Assembly: GCA_019614645.1 (NCBI GenBank) | Contig: JABWDB010000004.1 | Coordinates: 19,282,001 to 19,346,000, forward strand | Direction of reading: 5' to 3' | Source: Stratiolaelaps scimitus | Lineage: Eukaryota; Arthropoda; Arachnida; Mesostigmata; Laelapidae | DNA: 64,000 nt | Shown: piece by piece, positions 25,865 through 38,853 of the stretch | Layout of the letters: every line of letters starts with the position of its first letter | Position numbering within the stretch: the first letter of the stretch is position 1 | Program-made: the position numbers and the translations under genes | Notes under the pieces: model-generated | What the model was told of the DNA's origin: nothing | The model's database searches: none | The model's input: only the letters and a program-made list of their open reading frames with translations

Positions 25865-27011
25865 CTATCTGAAGTTCCAACCGCTAGACCTCGCGACTGA
25901 CTACTGTCCTCATTCCCGCCTTGGTGGCTTGGCCCCCCTCCGCGAACGGAGTTAGCATGCAAGCAAGTGAGGCCCATTGAACAGTGACAGAAGTAACAAC
26001 GCAGCGGTGGCTCCGGCTGTAACAGGAGCAGATGATGCGGTATCCATTATATCCACTATTGCCGCCATTATGATTATTATTACTATGCGCCTTTTTTGTT
26101 GTCATCGCGATGACGATAACGCGCATATCTTGTCCCTTGTTCTAAAGGGCGGAAGTCAGTCGCGCCAGTGGCATTCGGTCATCGGGGGGCCGGGCTGTGC
26201 TGCGGTGGCTACGGCGGCGGCAGCGGCGGTGGTAGTGGAACCATAGCAACTGCGGTAGCAATGCGAGGCATAAGCAAGCGCTAAGTTGAGTCTTCCCCCT
26301 CCCTCCCCATTAGTCAGCCGCCCCATCAACTACTATCAACGGATTGATTGTTGCTCGATATGACGCTTTTATTTGAACGGGGGCTAGGCCGCTCGTCTGT
26401 CTGCCATCAGCAAAAAGGGGTAACGAACGCTCAAGTGAAGAGTGCCACTGCTGCTACTGCTCTTCCTGACGATGATGACGTTGTTGTTGTTTCCGTTGTT
26501 GTTGTTGATGTGGTCTTCGTACCATTCATGATCATGACAATGATGCGAATGATGCTTTGACGACGATCAACTGTGTTTACGAGTAGCATCAAATGATATC
26601 GCCACCAGCAGCGGCTGTTGCTGTCCTGAACTATTATACAAAGCTGTTGGCTACCGACGGTGCTGTTGCTGCTGCTGCTGCTGCTATTACTTGTGTTGCG
26701 TTGTTGAGATATGAGCGCGCGCGCGCGTGCGTGTGCGAGAAGGAGAGAGAGAGAGAGAAAAGAACTATTTTTACGGGTGGATAAATAGTGAGCGGCTCTT
26801 TCCGCTTATTATTGACCAGCAGATGTGTTTACGGGACACGTGAGTTCGCCAACAGCTCTCGAAGCAACTGCTGTCTGTCGATTGCTTTCCTGTTAGCGGG
26901 ATCCTCCTTCAGACATTTCTTCCACACAACGATCGTTTTTCGTCATCACAACCGTTCATCATCATCAGCATCACTAGCAACAACTGCAGTAGCATTAACT
27001 GGAGCATCTAC

Positions 27012-27012
<1 letters not shown>

Positions 27013-27058
<46 letters not shown>
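27013..27058. repeat. (TA)n microsatellite
   Basis: AT dinucleotide tract with two GT interruptions near its start. Confidence 0.95.
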
Positions 27059-27060
<2 letters not shown>

Positions 27061-28998
27061 CACTCATTCGGCCGCCTATACATATAGGCGAGTATCTACA
27101 GAATGTCTATCTATCAACCTATCATCAATCTGTCATTTTGCTCGGGTAGTAGAGTCATCACAAGTCTTCATCGTCATAAACTCTCATCATTCTCAACACG
27201 CACAGTCAGACATATACAAGCACACAGGCACGCTCAGATCAGTGCGAGCGATAACGGCTTCGTAATACCACCTGTCCGTGTTATGCTTGTTATTGTTACT
27301 GCTGATACTGCAGCTGCTCCTGTGAGAATACGTCTATTCAACCAGTATTATTATTATTCTTCTTATTGTTGCCTTAGCCGTTCATTGAGTCATTCATACT
27401 GAAGACTGCTATTGCATATTGTTAGTAGTTGTGCGGGCTCGCATAGCACAACCTTCTCCAAGCGGTTTTCCTCAATCGTCGCGATAACGGGACCGACCGT
27501 TGACCACTCATTGCAGCTTCATCAATTACCGCAAATATTAGTCGCTGCTGTTGCTGTGGTTGTTGTTAGTCCTGCTGCTGCCGTTATTGTCAATCGCAAT
27601 TGTTATTATTGTTTTCAATCATTAACGGCAACAACAACAACACCAACAACCGCCAAAAATAACACTCATATACTCGTGAACACAACAATGGGTGATTAGC
27701 TTGCAGCTGCCGTCAGCTTCCAGCTTTCACTCTAGCGTCGTCCTGTGGTTTTGCCCGTTGACGTCATCGTCGTCGTGGTCTTAGTGAATGTCATCATTAT
27801 CATGACTAATGATGATGATAATCATTTAGTTGTTGTTATTGTTGTTGGGGTGCCTTATGCCTCCAGCACGCTTGGCTTCGTGTACGACGAGCCGACGGAG
27901 GCGGCGGAGGTGTCAGTGATATTCTTGCTGCTCGGCTAAGCTTGCGTGACACATCACATATTTATGTTGTCGTACGACGTGTATAACGCCAGGCCGGATG
28001 TGTGGGCCCCGCACACGCCTCTTCGGGTCGTGGCCCGCATAGATGGCGGCGAGCGGGCGGGGGGGGGATTGAAGCAAGCATTTTTCATTTAACTACCACC
28101 GTTACCTTTGTCTGATGTCACTGCAGCGTTGGCCATTGGCTGTGAATGCACCTGCTCCCGCTGTTGTGGCTGTGCGATTGCGCGCATTTCCTGCGTCTCA
28201 CTAGGCGGCAGCTTACGCGCTCCTGTGCTAAATCGTCAACGGTGTTTGGTAATGATTGCTGCTCTGAGACGAGTTCCAGCAACGATCAGCTACCAGCGAT
28301 CACAACGGTACAGACACGATCTGTGCGCGGTAGCGCAGTTTTGCACCCAATCAACTAAAGTCACACCTCTAGCTAATCAGACAAATGAATTGATATGGAA
28401 ACAAAGGGAGACGCAATGAGGAAACAACATATGCCAGCTCCGCGTCGTTCGAAATATGAATTACGAAATCTGTAGCACGCCAATCGACAATTATGTAGGC
28501 TTTTATGTAGCTTTTAGATTTTCATTTGGGGTTTTAGGTCACAAGGAGCACGAAAATACTACCCATAGTCACCCTTGTGATTGGTGTCCGTACTAGAACA
28601 AACATTGTACTATTTCTCTAAAGACAACTGCCTCAGACGCAGCTTGATAATGATACGTAATGCGGTAATTGATGGTTACTCGTGCACCACCTATAGTTCA
28701 ACCTTAGCAACTAACTACACTGTCTTTATAATAGCTATTGTGTAATCTTTATTTCGAATTTTGCGACAGACGACAGAATTTCGACTTTTAACACCTATTC
28801 CTCATACGATCATACGAATGAATCGAAGTGAATGAATTCTACTTAGACGGTGTTGCTTCTGGGTTTTGAGGTGAGGAAAAACGAGCTTCATATTTCAACG
28901 GCCTCGCTCTGTTCTGCCAAAGGAAGCTGATCGAAATGATTGGCGGACCGATGAGTTCCCTGCGTGAACAAGTCGTACTACTTGAATGTAATACATAC

Positions 28999-29037
28999 CG
29001 TAGGTCGTAGTCCAACGTATTTTTGTTGAGCTGGCGA
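28999..29037 (-). CDS. Gene 1 small exon, 13 codons
   Basis: The donor is excellent (TACG|gtatgtatt). The acceptor is either gagctctag (exon start 29037, phase 2) or cgtcgtaag (start 29045, phase 0). The frame RQLNKNTLDYDLR ends with two bases of a codon, which match the phase of the exon at 24304-24388. With the shorter form it also joins the exon at 30483-30629. The small size makes homology hard to detect, so support is mainly the phase match on both sides. Confidence 0.4.
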
Positions 29038-30482
29038 CTAGAGCTCTTACGACGAGGCCAGATTTAGAAATGTCTCAAGTGCCGACGAGTCGAAACCATC
29101 CAGCCAAGAGAAACAGGGCTAGTATATGGTTACTTGATTACAAGCAATTATGGTAGGTTGTGTCATTCGCCACCAACGATAAAGGACGTCTGTAGAATGC
29201 AGCATATTACGCGGTGATCAATCGAACTAATAGTTGAATTATAGCTGGCAGCAACCAAATAACCCCTGACAATGGGAATACCAACAGAGATGTGTGCCGC
29301 CATCACGACTGACTCGTAGCTTTGCAGCTGTACCACTTCGGTTACGGTGTCCCGAATATTATGGCCTCTTGATTTGACAAAAAAAAAAATATCAAACGTT
29401 CCTGCGCGCATATAGAGGGCTCCCACAGTCGACTGTAGGGTCGTACCCGCAAACAACACACAACAGCGAGCCGATAATCGAGATGACAACGGACTCTTTG
29501 TGGCTGTTTCTGCCAATATTCATACATAGCCAACATTCGCATTCATATTGTTATTCATTGTCTGTCGAATGTGGCGTCTAACGTGACCGACAGCCTTCGT
29601 CAGCGGCCGTTTCTGACAGTTTCTGAAGAAAAGGTCAACTAGCCAAATAGAAATAGACGAGCAGGTCTCAAAACAAGAGCCGTTACACCGGCAAACATTT
29701 ACACTACAATGTGCGCCGGTTAGTCAAACAATCGGGTGGTTTCCCACCAATTCAATCGAAGATGCGGCTCGGCCGGCGGTAAAAATGCGGGGTGACTGAG
29801 TTGGACTATTGAGCTGAGTTGGATGGACAGTTCCTCCCCAGATCATCACCGTCCCCCTCGTGCGAAAACAAGCCGGTAAAAAGCCGTCATTGCTGCCAGC
29901 ATCGAGGTTCAGTTCGTCGTCGTCATCGTCGTCCGTTACTCGATGATGATAATAGAAAACATTTGGCGGTGTCCTCTTCTCGGCTCGTGAAACTTGTACA
30001 GAGGCGTGCGAAACAAGGGAGTGGGTACTGACAATCATGTCTATTTGCATATTCCGCTACAGCTGACGCTGGCTTGAGAGAGGCGAGCCGGTTGCGGCTG
30101 TAAGGGGATGGGCAGTAGGCCAAGCCAGGCCTGGCAGGGCCGGCCAGGACGACAGGAGGATAGCGTCGAATTAGCAAGTGATATTATTATGTGGCTGTTG
30201 ATAATGACGATGATACTGTTACTGTTGCTGCTGCTGCTGTTGCTGATAATGGTATTCAAAGTAAATTCATTTTCCAAAATGTGTCCCTCCTAGCATCACT
30301 GGTGTGTCACCCAATCTTGCTTGCTCGTTGTTGTTCGACTGCTATTGTGACCCCACACAGACAGATGACAGATAGACAGATAGATAGCTCACGCTGGCGT
30401 GCGCGTCTGGCCAGTGTCTCCGTAGACAATAGCCCCCGCGGCTCGAATAGCTTCGCTAGCCTCCTGTACGAATAACAATCAC

Positions 30483-30629
30483 TCTGAGCCGGTGTCACCC
30501 GAACCGACGATGCGGCTGCTGTCTGACTTCGACCGAGTACCAGAGCGCCCCCGTTCACCCGTCGTGGATCTCTTCCCTGTCGCCTCTAGCGAGGCATCAT
30601 TTTCAAAACGGGCTGCCGAACCGCTCGAG
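30483..30629 (-). CDS. Gene 1 exon: Ser/Gly/Arg-rich, likely disordered
   Basis: The acceptor has a long pyrimidine tract (about 45 bases of C/T-rich sequence ending ccttctccag). The product begins SSGSAARFENDASLEATGKR, is rich in Ser, Gly, Arg and Thr, and ends SGDTGS. About 35% of codons are RNY. The other frames stop early. The donor needed to join the next exon, CAGA|gtgatt, is weak; without it this frame ends one codon later at TGA, so the exon could instead be the last exon of another transcript. The region is probably disordered and could be phosphorylated (inference). Confidence 0.4.
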
Positions 30630-31337
30630 CTGGAGAAGGCGACGGTTTGAAGGGGCGGGGGTGGGGGAGACGGGGTGAATTGTGCAGCAATGTAAAATTG
30701 GACACCAGCAACAGCAGCAACGACAAAATCTCGTTGGCCCCCTTTTGTCAAGTCGTTCATCAACGGTCACCCGTTGTTGAGCAAACAAAGGGACAGCAGA
30801 ACGTGAGAACCGGACTCGATTTCTGACCATTCTCTCTCTCCCTCTCTCTTTGTCTCCCACCCAATTGTCATGTTTTCCTACTAAACGGTGCGCTGTGATC
30901 GCTGTGTGTGGCGGTAAACGATGTGGCTATACCTATAGTAGTATTCGTTGTGAAGGAGGTGGACATATAGTGATTAGTCAGTGCTACAGGGGACGATAAG
31001 CGCGCGTGCATACGGTACAGAAATGGTATTGAAGAGAGTTTAGTTCTATCGAAGGTAGTTCAGTCATAAGCTAATATCGATAGCCACAGAAAAGACTGGG
31101 GTAACATGATCACTGGCTGATCCGGATCGGATATGACGTATAATAAATTGTGCGGAAATATTTAATTTCGAGTGGTTATATCTTGTTGTGGTGAACCGAA
31201 CGGACACTATTATCGGAGAGTCGATTTCAAATATTACTATGAGGACCTGTCGGGGCCACCTTTGCTTATTCTCTTCCTTACTCGTGTCTGGCAAGAATCT
31301 TCAGATGAAGAAAGATGATAAGGAACTCCAAAGATTC

Positions 31338-31410
31338 TCCGCGTCGGACAGGATTTGAACCTAAGCCACACGTCCCTTCGGTCTGGCAGTCCAAGACGCT
31401 CACCACTGGA

Positions 31411-31413
<3 letters not shown>
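31338..31413 (-). mobile_element. tRNA-like element with A and B boxes
   Basis: On the minus strand an A box (TGGTCCAGTGG) lies about 45 bases before a B box (GGTTCAAATCC). Part of an anticodon-like stem (GTCT...AGAC) can form, but the 5' acceptor half is replaced by an (AT)n tract, so it is not a functional tRNA. It is probably the head of another SINE or a tRNA pseudogene. Confidence 0.45.

Positions 31414-31447
<34 letters not shown>
31413..31447. repeat. (AT)n microsatellite abutting a tRNA-like element
   Basis: A pure AT tract that begins exactly where the tRNA-like element at 31338-31413 loses its acceptor half. Confidence 0.95.
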
Positions 31448-31450
<3 letters not shown>

Positions 31451-32118
31451 GTGCTATTTTCGGTCGCGAAGAAGTATAAACAGTATTCGTGCTTGTTATT
31501 TTCATTAGGTTAGACAGATAGTTCCATTCGGCCGACGATAATCAAATGCTTCCCTGTTACAAGCGCCACCACTTCATACTCGAAACGCTGACAGCAGCAG
31601 CAGCAGCAACAACAGGAACAGCAGACTCATTGATGCTACTGATTATGTTGTTGTTGTTGTTATTACTGCTGATACTGCTGGTGGCGATGATACCGTTGAT
31701 GCTGTTGACGATAGTGAGCAGTTATTATAATATATCCGAATGCTGCTTCGAACGGCATGCAACGCGTCATCAGGTGGCTCTGGCCTCTTCAATTTGCGCT
31801 AGAACCATCGCGACCACCGCGACCACAGCCACCACCAGTCGTCCTGACTCGAGAAGAACGTAGGCGATCAATCGTCATTAGCTAATCAAATACACCGTCG
31901 TAGTCATCTCCGATCAGCCGACTGCAATTACTACTCCTGCCGCCGCGGTGATGTCGCTTCGAAGTCATCACTTGGCACCCCCGTATGAACCGCAACAGTG
32001 ATGCGGAATTGTACTGCTTCTGCTGCTTTATCTTTCAAACATCGACGAAGGCGGTGTTTCGCAACATGCTCCCCATACTTCGTAATGACCGCACTCATTG
32101 ATTATAATTATTCTATGC

Positions 32119-32121
<3 letters not shown>

Positions 32122-32150
<29 letters not shown>
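32122..32150. repeat. (AT)n microsatellite
   Basis: Pure AT tract in non-coding sequence. Confidence 0.95.
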
Positions 32151-32155
<5 letters not shown>

Positions 32156-33320
32156 AGTTTGAGCCCGGTCAAGTGACACGCATAGAAATACCTGCACCAT
32201 TTACAGTGTCCGTTTCTAACCATCCATCGATTGTGGTAACGGCCGATGTATATAAAATAAAATAAATAATAGTGTTTTGTATCTAGCTATCGGAAATCGT
32301 CACTGAAACCTTCGTGACCTCTGTGAGCGGCCGGAGGGTTGTATTGTACTAGGATGTTACTATCGCGGATATCGGTTTCAAATCTTGTTGTCATCACGAC
32401 TTCATATTGTACATAATCGTTATAGTGGTGCCCTGGCTAATATACTCGTGTTATGGAGTTTCGTTCTGGCTATTTTCCAGGCCTGCTTTGGAAGTTACCA
32501 ACTCGAAGGTTAGGCTACCGAAAACAGGCGCACGCGATAGTCAAAGTTCAGCTGTACACTTTGAGACATCGCCCGTCGTATATATATATATATATAGACA
32601 TCCGGATCAGAAGTGCTGTATCTGTGTGTGAAATTTGTACTGACTGCTATATTCGTTTCGTGTTGAAACTAAGGTTTAGGTCAATGAATCGAGCAGGTGG
32701 CTGCATCGAGACGGGCTACAGGTAATCCCAGCTGCGCTGTTCATAACACCAATTGCTTGCTGCCAACGCCGCTGAAGATCTACTGTTTAATTACTTTTAG
32801 TTTCTCAACCGCAATCATCCACCTATCTTGTGTATTAATATTTGCCGCTTTAACGAATAATAATAAGAGTTGAACGCTCACATCGTGTTATAATCTGTGC
32901 GTGCCTACGGAACGTGATGGGCACTGTTTACTATCGTCGATAACTATTGACTTTCAACAATGGCTACAAAACAGCAACACATTTCATGGCCACAAACAAT
33001 TGCTGTCATGACATCTGCCACAATTGGTAGATCAGTGATTTTGTTGTACCTGCATTGTTGTCGAAATCCTGCTATATTTAACAGTGTGCATATCAAAGAG
33101 GGCAATGGGATCAAAATCCGGGTACCAATGTAACTAGGCTTTCTCCACGTTTCACGCGTTGACAGGCTTCAGAAAATGCAGTTAGAAACGTAGTTGGTAG
33201 TTACAAACGGCGACACGACTTGTATACTGTTGGTTATGCTAGTCAGTGCCAGGATCGTTCGGAGGAAGAGGAGGTCGCTTAGAAATTGAATAAATTATAT
33301 GGTGTAATCCTTATACTAAC

Positions 33321-33358
33321 CGCTCGAGTCGAAGTCGAACTCATGATGGGGCCGGTAC
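33321..33358 (-). CDS. Candidate 38-base microexon
   Basis: A strong acceptor (ctcttacttgcag) and a good donor (GCG|gttagtata) bound a 38-base segment. In the phase set by the exon at 40668-40736 it reads YRPHHEFDFDSS, but it then leaves one base, which no downstream gene 1 exon accepts without a stop. In another phase it reads TGPIMSSTSTRA. It may be an alternative or untranslated exon, or an exon whose true partner I missed. Confidence 0.25.
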
Positions 33359-34867
33359 CTGCAAGTAAGAGAGAGAACAATTCAAATTTGAATATACAGA
33401 CAATAAGCCGATCAAACAATACAGTAGCGGCATTTTACTCCACTGATTGATTTAGTTCATGAACTTATCGTCTATGCCCAGCACAAAGTGACCCTTGCAT
33501 TGAGCTCAAAGCCGAATTGAACGCTTATACATATTCATTGATGTATACAACTAGAACTGGTACTACACTGGCACAACTAGCATAGATATATTCATATTGA
33601 CCTTCGGGAGAGCTTTTCCAGCTGTCTTCATTTCGGCAGTTTGAGAAAGCCAACCAATTTGTCATTATACGACGCTGATCTCGTAAAGCATTCACTTTAC
33701 ACTATATTCCTGCGTTGTGCGCTTACGATTTACACGTGTATTCCCACCGCCATTTACGTATATTACACGGTAGGCAGGCAGCTTCGAATCATTTTGTATA
33801 CTTGCGATTTGACAACGACGAGGACAATATAAAGGGTTCTAGCCCTTCTGCAATTTCGCAGAAACGATAAACGTACAGTAAGGCAAGCATTTGACATCGA
33901 ACATCGAAACATTCGTCTTGTACGAAGGTGCATAGAATCGCTCTGGGTCGTTCAGGTATTAAACAGATTGATCTTGTTGTATTTTGTCGTTTCAAGAACG
34001 TTGGTAGCAGCAGCAGCAGCAGCCGCCGCAAAGCGGGTCGACGAGGCCAACGAAGTCGGGAAGCACCAATCAAATAAAAAGCAAGAACATCCCAATACAC
34101 GAATGCACTTAACTATATATAATGATTCACACTAATGTCCGATCAAACTGCCTGATCGATGTCGTCGATCCCCTTGCTATTTTAATAATAACCATAGTAA
34201 TTTCCACCTGAACATCCACGCATCCTTGTATTGATCTAGACAGATTGCTGTTGACATCTGCCTCTGAGCCATTATTGCTGCTGTTCAGCCCTTTAACTCT
34301 CGTTTAAAGGTGCGCTACCGTTGCATATTGTTGATCTTTGAAAATGATCTCTTTGTTACTATCGTATTATTCTCGTGTCCCATCTCAAGATCACCTGCCC
34401 TGCAGACAAAGAAGCACAGAAAAATTAATACCCAATGAAAAAATTGTCGTCGCCAAAAATTTCGCGTCGAATCGCGTGCTGTTCTCCGCGTAGTCGCACA
34501 CGTCCCTTTTGTGGTAATGTCTACTGTAACTGAAAGCCAAGCTCATTTTCGCGGTGCCATTTAGGTTTGCACCTGTGATCGTTGTGAGAACTCCGCCCCC
34601 ACCCGCCAGAGAATCCCCCCCTCCTCGGAGTGTTACCTCAACTGTAAGTCATTGTTAGGCTCGGTTGTTGCTTTCTTCGAGTGAATGAGTTCGACAGCAG
34701 CACGTTTTCGACGCCGACGCTGAGACGCGTATCGCTGCCGGGTCTGCGTTACGTGTTACGTGCTTTTTGGAAATGGAAGAAACGGGATATGATGATGATG
34801 ATGATTTAGTGGTAAAAAGTCACCGTAGTAATAGTAGTAATAGTTCTTGTTGTTGTTGTAGAACTAC

Positions 34868-35014
34868 TGGTGGGATAAGAAGGGGTGAAGCCGAAAGCGA
34901 CAGAAAAGTTGCCGAAATTCTTGGCCGTTCTGTTGGCTCTGAGGCGAGTCAGCCTTCCACTGAAGGCGCTTGGTGCGCAGAAAATCGGCACCGCCAGGGG
35001 ACACTGCGAGGAGA
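34868..35014 (-). CDS. Candidate upstream exon of gene 1 (weak)
   Basis: After the acceptor cgcccgctgttgagcag, a phase-2 frame is open for 48 codons (LLAVSPGGADFLRTKRLQWK onward) to CACCA|gtagtt, leaving two bases. Both ends match the phases of the exons at 40668-40736 and 30483-30629. However, a plus-strand frame over 34767-35066 and a second minus frame are also open, so the strand is not settled. The product was not recognised. Confidence 0.18.
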
Positions 35015-37501
35015 CTGCTCAACAGCGGGCGTCGAAGTGCCAGAAGCGTCGGATATCTGTGACTAACGAATAATGATAAGACGAATTATAATTATGGTGA
35101 TGATGATGATGATGATGACAATAATCATAAAATAATTATCACGAAGATGATACTATTATATTATTATAGTAATAATAGTAATAATCATAATAATAATAAT
35201 AATAGTAATACTACGCCGGGGATCCAGATAGTGATTACAGCAATATTAACGACGCCGCTGCTGCCGCCGCCGCCACCCGCTGCTGTGTTGGCCTGTACGA
35301 GGCCGGACGCGTGGCCCGTCCGTCGATACGGCCGAACGCCCGCTCGACAGTTTGGCAGCTGAGCAGTCGTCGGTTAGCTGACGGGGTCAATGTCATCTCA
35401 TCATCATCGTCCCATCTCGATTGACGCGGCGGCTGCTGCTCATCTTCTTCGCCTTGTTCTGATCGACAGGCGACTCATATTGAAATGCAGCGAGCGTATA
35501 GTATCGTTGTCGCCGTACTGGTGGTAACAGCATCAGCAGTCGTGTTAGTGCAATAGAAAAAAAAAAGACGCCCGTCGGTGATTCGATCGTTGGCTGACTG
35601 TGTTGCATTCTTACCATTACCATTCGTATAATTATTACTACTGCGATCACCACTAGAACAAGCCGTAGAACTACGTTACTGGAGGCACATTCGCATATTC
35701 TGGGCTATCCCGCATCATTGTGCAAAGCTTGTGTTTGAATGTTTGTGTGGTAGACTTGTGGCCTGGTATCTCTTGATGCATGAGATATCGAGCGATCCGG
35801 GTGCAAGCGGATGCTTCGGCGACCTATATTTTAGGTGTCTAGGCTCGCATAAGGATTTAATAGTAAAAAGTTTACATTTATCCACTCGTATGGCGTTACC
35901 GTTGTCGTTGCGCTAGACAATGTTATAACAGGTGCCGAGTTTCGCTGTCGCCTGAACGAAAATGATCCAAGTGAAATCTTCAAGCCGACTTTGGGTTTTC
36001 GTCCAAGTGACCTAGCAACGCCACCAGCGGTTCAGTTTCATCTTGCCACTACCCTCGGCTGCAAAACCGTTTGATCATAATGGACACAGTAATGTAGTAT
36101 GCTTAAATTCCATATATATATATATATATATATATATCTCGTTGATTTGTATAATAGTTGTAATATGTTCAACCTAAGGACATGAGATAAATGACGATGA
36201 ACTAGATAAGTATGTGACCTGACTTATGGACCATCTTCTGCTACCACTACAGCCCACGTATAATATTGTAACATTATATATATATGTATATGTGTGTGTG
36301 TGTGTGTAACACTATTACAAACGTTCCCCTGCATGCTCGCCATTGTGTGTCTGTCTGGGCACGCGCGCGATATTTATCGCTTCATCTATAATTGTGCAGT
36401 ATTCCTTCGCATGCCGTTACTGCTATTGTTGTCGTTGCTGCTGTTATTGTTGGTATGTCACCAGTAGTTGTGTGACTCGGCATGCTGTGTCAAGTGATGC
36501 GAGAATCCTGACCCCGGTGTTCAAACGGTGTTCGACTTTCGAACGCGGTCAGAAAACAATGGCGAACTATAGTATTTAAATACTAGGCCCCACCAACATG
36601 GCCAGCCCACGCAAATAACCTTTGGTTTGGTATTCCACACACACTCAGACATACAGACACATATATATATATGACTGCCAGTGTCAGTACTAAATGGAAC
36701 GTGAGCGTGTACGAATATTAGATTAACGTTAACTATCGTCGCTTACTCGAGATATTATGTGTTATTTATGTCACGGAACTGTCCTACGAGCGACACAGGG
36801 TAACCCGCCGGGCATGAATTTTAATTAACAACGACACTGTAGTAGCTATTGTTTACAACGACGTTTAACGGTATTCATTTCATTGGTTGCGCAATAACAA
36901 ATTGAAGTAAGTATAGGGACTGTGTGGGCCACCCCTGGGGAGATCCACCTGTCAGCCGAGGCCGGTGTATGATTATACCCGCATTTGCCATACCGAACAA
37001 CGCAGTCAATTATTGAGTGACTCTGATTACCCAAATGGAAACGTGATAATAGGCAGTTTTTATATAATGTTTTACTTTATTTTTCTACGAGAACTAGAGC
37101 GTTATGTAATCGCAGTTCCGTTAATAAAGCCAAATTAAATGAAATGAAAAAATTAAATATAAAAAAAAATGACACGGCACTACATTTTCGACACTCGATG
37201 CTATTATGTAGTATACTATTTAACGTTAGCAACGCTCGCACGATCGTGTGTCAACATATCGCAGACGATGATAATGAACAGAATAGAAACGGGAGCGTAT
37301 CGGTCGAACGGTGCAGCGACGTAGCGAATACGCGGGTCTCTCGTTTGGTTCGCCATCCAACATAGACAACTACCCTCCACCGTGTTCTCGTGAAATGACT
37401 ACCTTAGCCTTCATACGGAGTATTTACACCGAGGGGCTTTCGAATGTCATCGTTATTCGATAGCAGATATTTTATGCGTTATCTCTTCACTATTATTTAT
37501 A

Positions 37502-37786
37502 GTGGTAGTCGCAATAGTAAAAAGGCCCATGACGTTCAATTTTAGCCCCGAAAATATGAATGCATTAGATAGAACACTTTTAGTCTTTGCTATATTTGAA
37601 CGACGGGTTGCATCTGGTGCTATCGCCGCGGTTCTCCACCCTGACGTTCCCGCTGACTTCTTCGTGATTAACGCCATCCCCGAGTCATCGCAACGATGTA
37701 TCGTTCTTGTAGCGATGAACAACAACGAGCGTGTAACATACGACGTCCGTATCCCGAACGGATCTATCTTTTATACGAGTATATAG
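37502..37786 (+). CDS. Candidate plus-strand exon, unknown
   Basis: The frame begins just after an AG (ttatttatag) and encodes about 94 residues: PMTFNFSPENMNALDRTLLV, then a hydrophobic stretch, then DVPADFFVINAIPESSQRCI. Codons favour the RNY form and the antisense strand in the same register has stops. No donor of quality is seen before the (TA)n tract at 37786, so it could be a terminal exon lacking an evident upstream partner, a decayed insertion, or chance. I do not recognise it. Confidence 0.22.
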   Translation: MVVAIVKRPMTFNFSPENMNALDRTLLVFAIFERRVASGAIAAVLHPDVPADFFVINAIPESSQRCIVLVAMNNNERVTYDVRIPNGSIFYTSI

Positions 37787-38802
37787 ATATATATATATAT
37801 ATGTCTCCCGTTGTATAGTGTTGCTGTTGCCGCCCTTACGGTGGTTCCGGATGGTCTCAGTCAATCAGTCGGACGTGAAGTTAGTAGCGCGTGAGATGAT
37901 TGCGTACGCAACTCAATGCCGCCGGCCGACGAGCGCCTATCAATTGCCGTAGTCAGCCACCAATCGAACAGCGAATAACGGCGATGGCAGCGGCGGCGGC
38001 GGCGGCAGCAGCCGCTGTGCTCTATCGAATCCTGTTAATCCCCTACCCTGCTCTGGGGTCCACCAATGACGCCCCTGTGCGTTACCGATCATCACGTTGA
38101 CGCTATTCATTGATGCCGCCAAAATGACTCCGGCCCGCCGCTCCCATCAGCGCGGTGATGATCGTCAACCGATGATCGTCGATTCGCCCGCTTCGATCGG
38201 GTCGAGGTGAGCGGCACCAAATGGTGCCGCTGTCCCGCCTCCGTCCGCAGCAGCCGGCAAGACAAGGGAATAACGCTGATAATTTTGCTCGTTGTTTTTG
38301 TTGTGTACCGCACGGCCGTCCACCACCGGACGTGGCTTGAACACAACGCGGAAGTGTGGCAATCAGCTATGGTCGCTAGTCGAAAGCAATATCAAGTCCA
38401 AGCCGGCGCACGCGTTCTTCACGCTTTGAGATTCACCCGTTAGCGTTTGCGTGCACACTCGTTTGGACGAATGCCCCCGAGCAACAAAAGCAACAAGCCA
38501 CACTGCGAACTTCTGCAGCAGCAACAACGACAACGACAACAACAACAACCACAACAGAAGTAGCAAAACCATCAATCAACGCAGCCGGCTTGGAAACAAC
38601 GGTGGACAACCATCTACCCTGCCTCTTAGAGGACACGCCGCTTCGATGTGGCGATATTTGACTGTTGTTGTCCGCTGCTGCTGCTGCTGCTGCTGCTGTT
38701 TGCTGCCGTTAACAGCTTCATCAGTAGTGTTCAGCTCATTCGTTTGTTTCTTCCTTCCTTTCTCCTTCAGGGAGGCAGGCGTACATGTATCCACGTACGT
38801 AT

Positions 38803-38853
<51 letters not shown>

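Larger units (their letters stand above)
24389..28998. other. Gene 1 intron; triplet-repeat-rich
   Basis: No exon is supported. GTT, GCT and ATT triplets dominate the plus strand from 26.4 to 27.9 kb and account for the Val-, Leu- and Ser-rich open frames. It contains the AP-1 cluster and the (TA)n tract at 27013-27058. Confidence 0.5.
12341..30629 (-). other. Gene 1 span: minus-strand multi-exon gene, putative two-helix membrane protein
   Basis: Eight exons on the minus strand can be joined in a single phase: 30629-30483, 29037-28999, 24388-24304, 23495-23418, 14255-14148, 13520-13391, 13107-12928 and 12570-12341. Every join uses GT...AG borders and leaves no stop codon before the TAA at 12341. 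The predicted order is a polar Ser/Thr/Arg/Glu-rich N-terminal part, a basic linker, a hydrophobic hairpin, a Cys cluster and a Ser/Pro/Tyr-rich C-terminal tail. Introns range from about 280 bases to 9 kb. The start codon is not located, so the gene probably begins further right. I do not recognise the family. The nearest AATAAA I noticed on this strand lies at 10288-10293, about 2 kb past the stop, so the 3' end is unsure. Confidence 0.55.

Noticed and set aside
31870..32040. Possible minus exon between the 30.5 and 33.3 kb exons
   Set aside because: It was sought to resolve the phase conflict; the frame EAVQFRITVAVHTGVPSDDF exists but lacks a good acceptor and donor.
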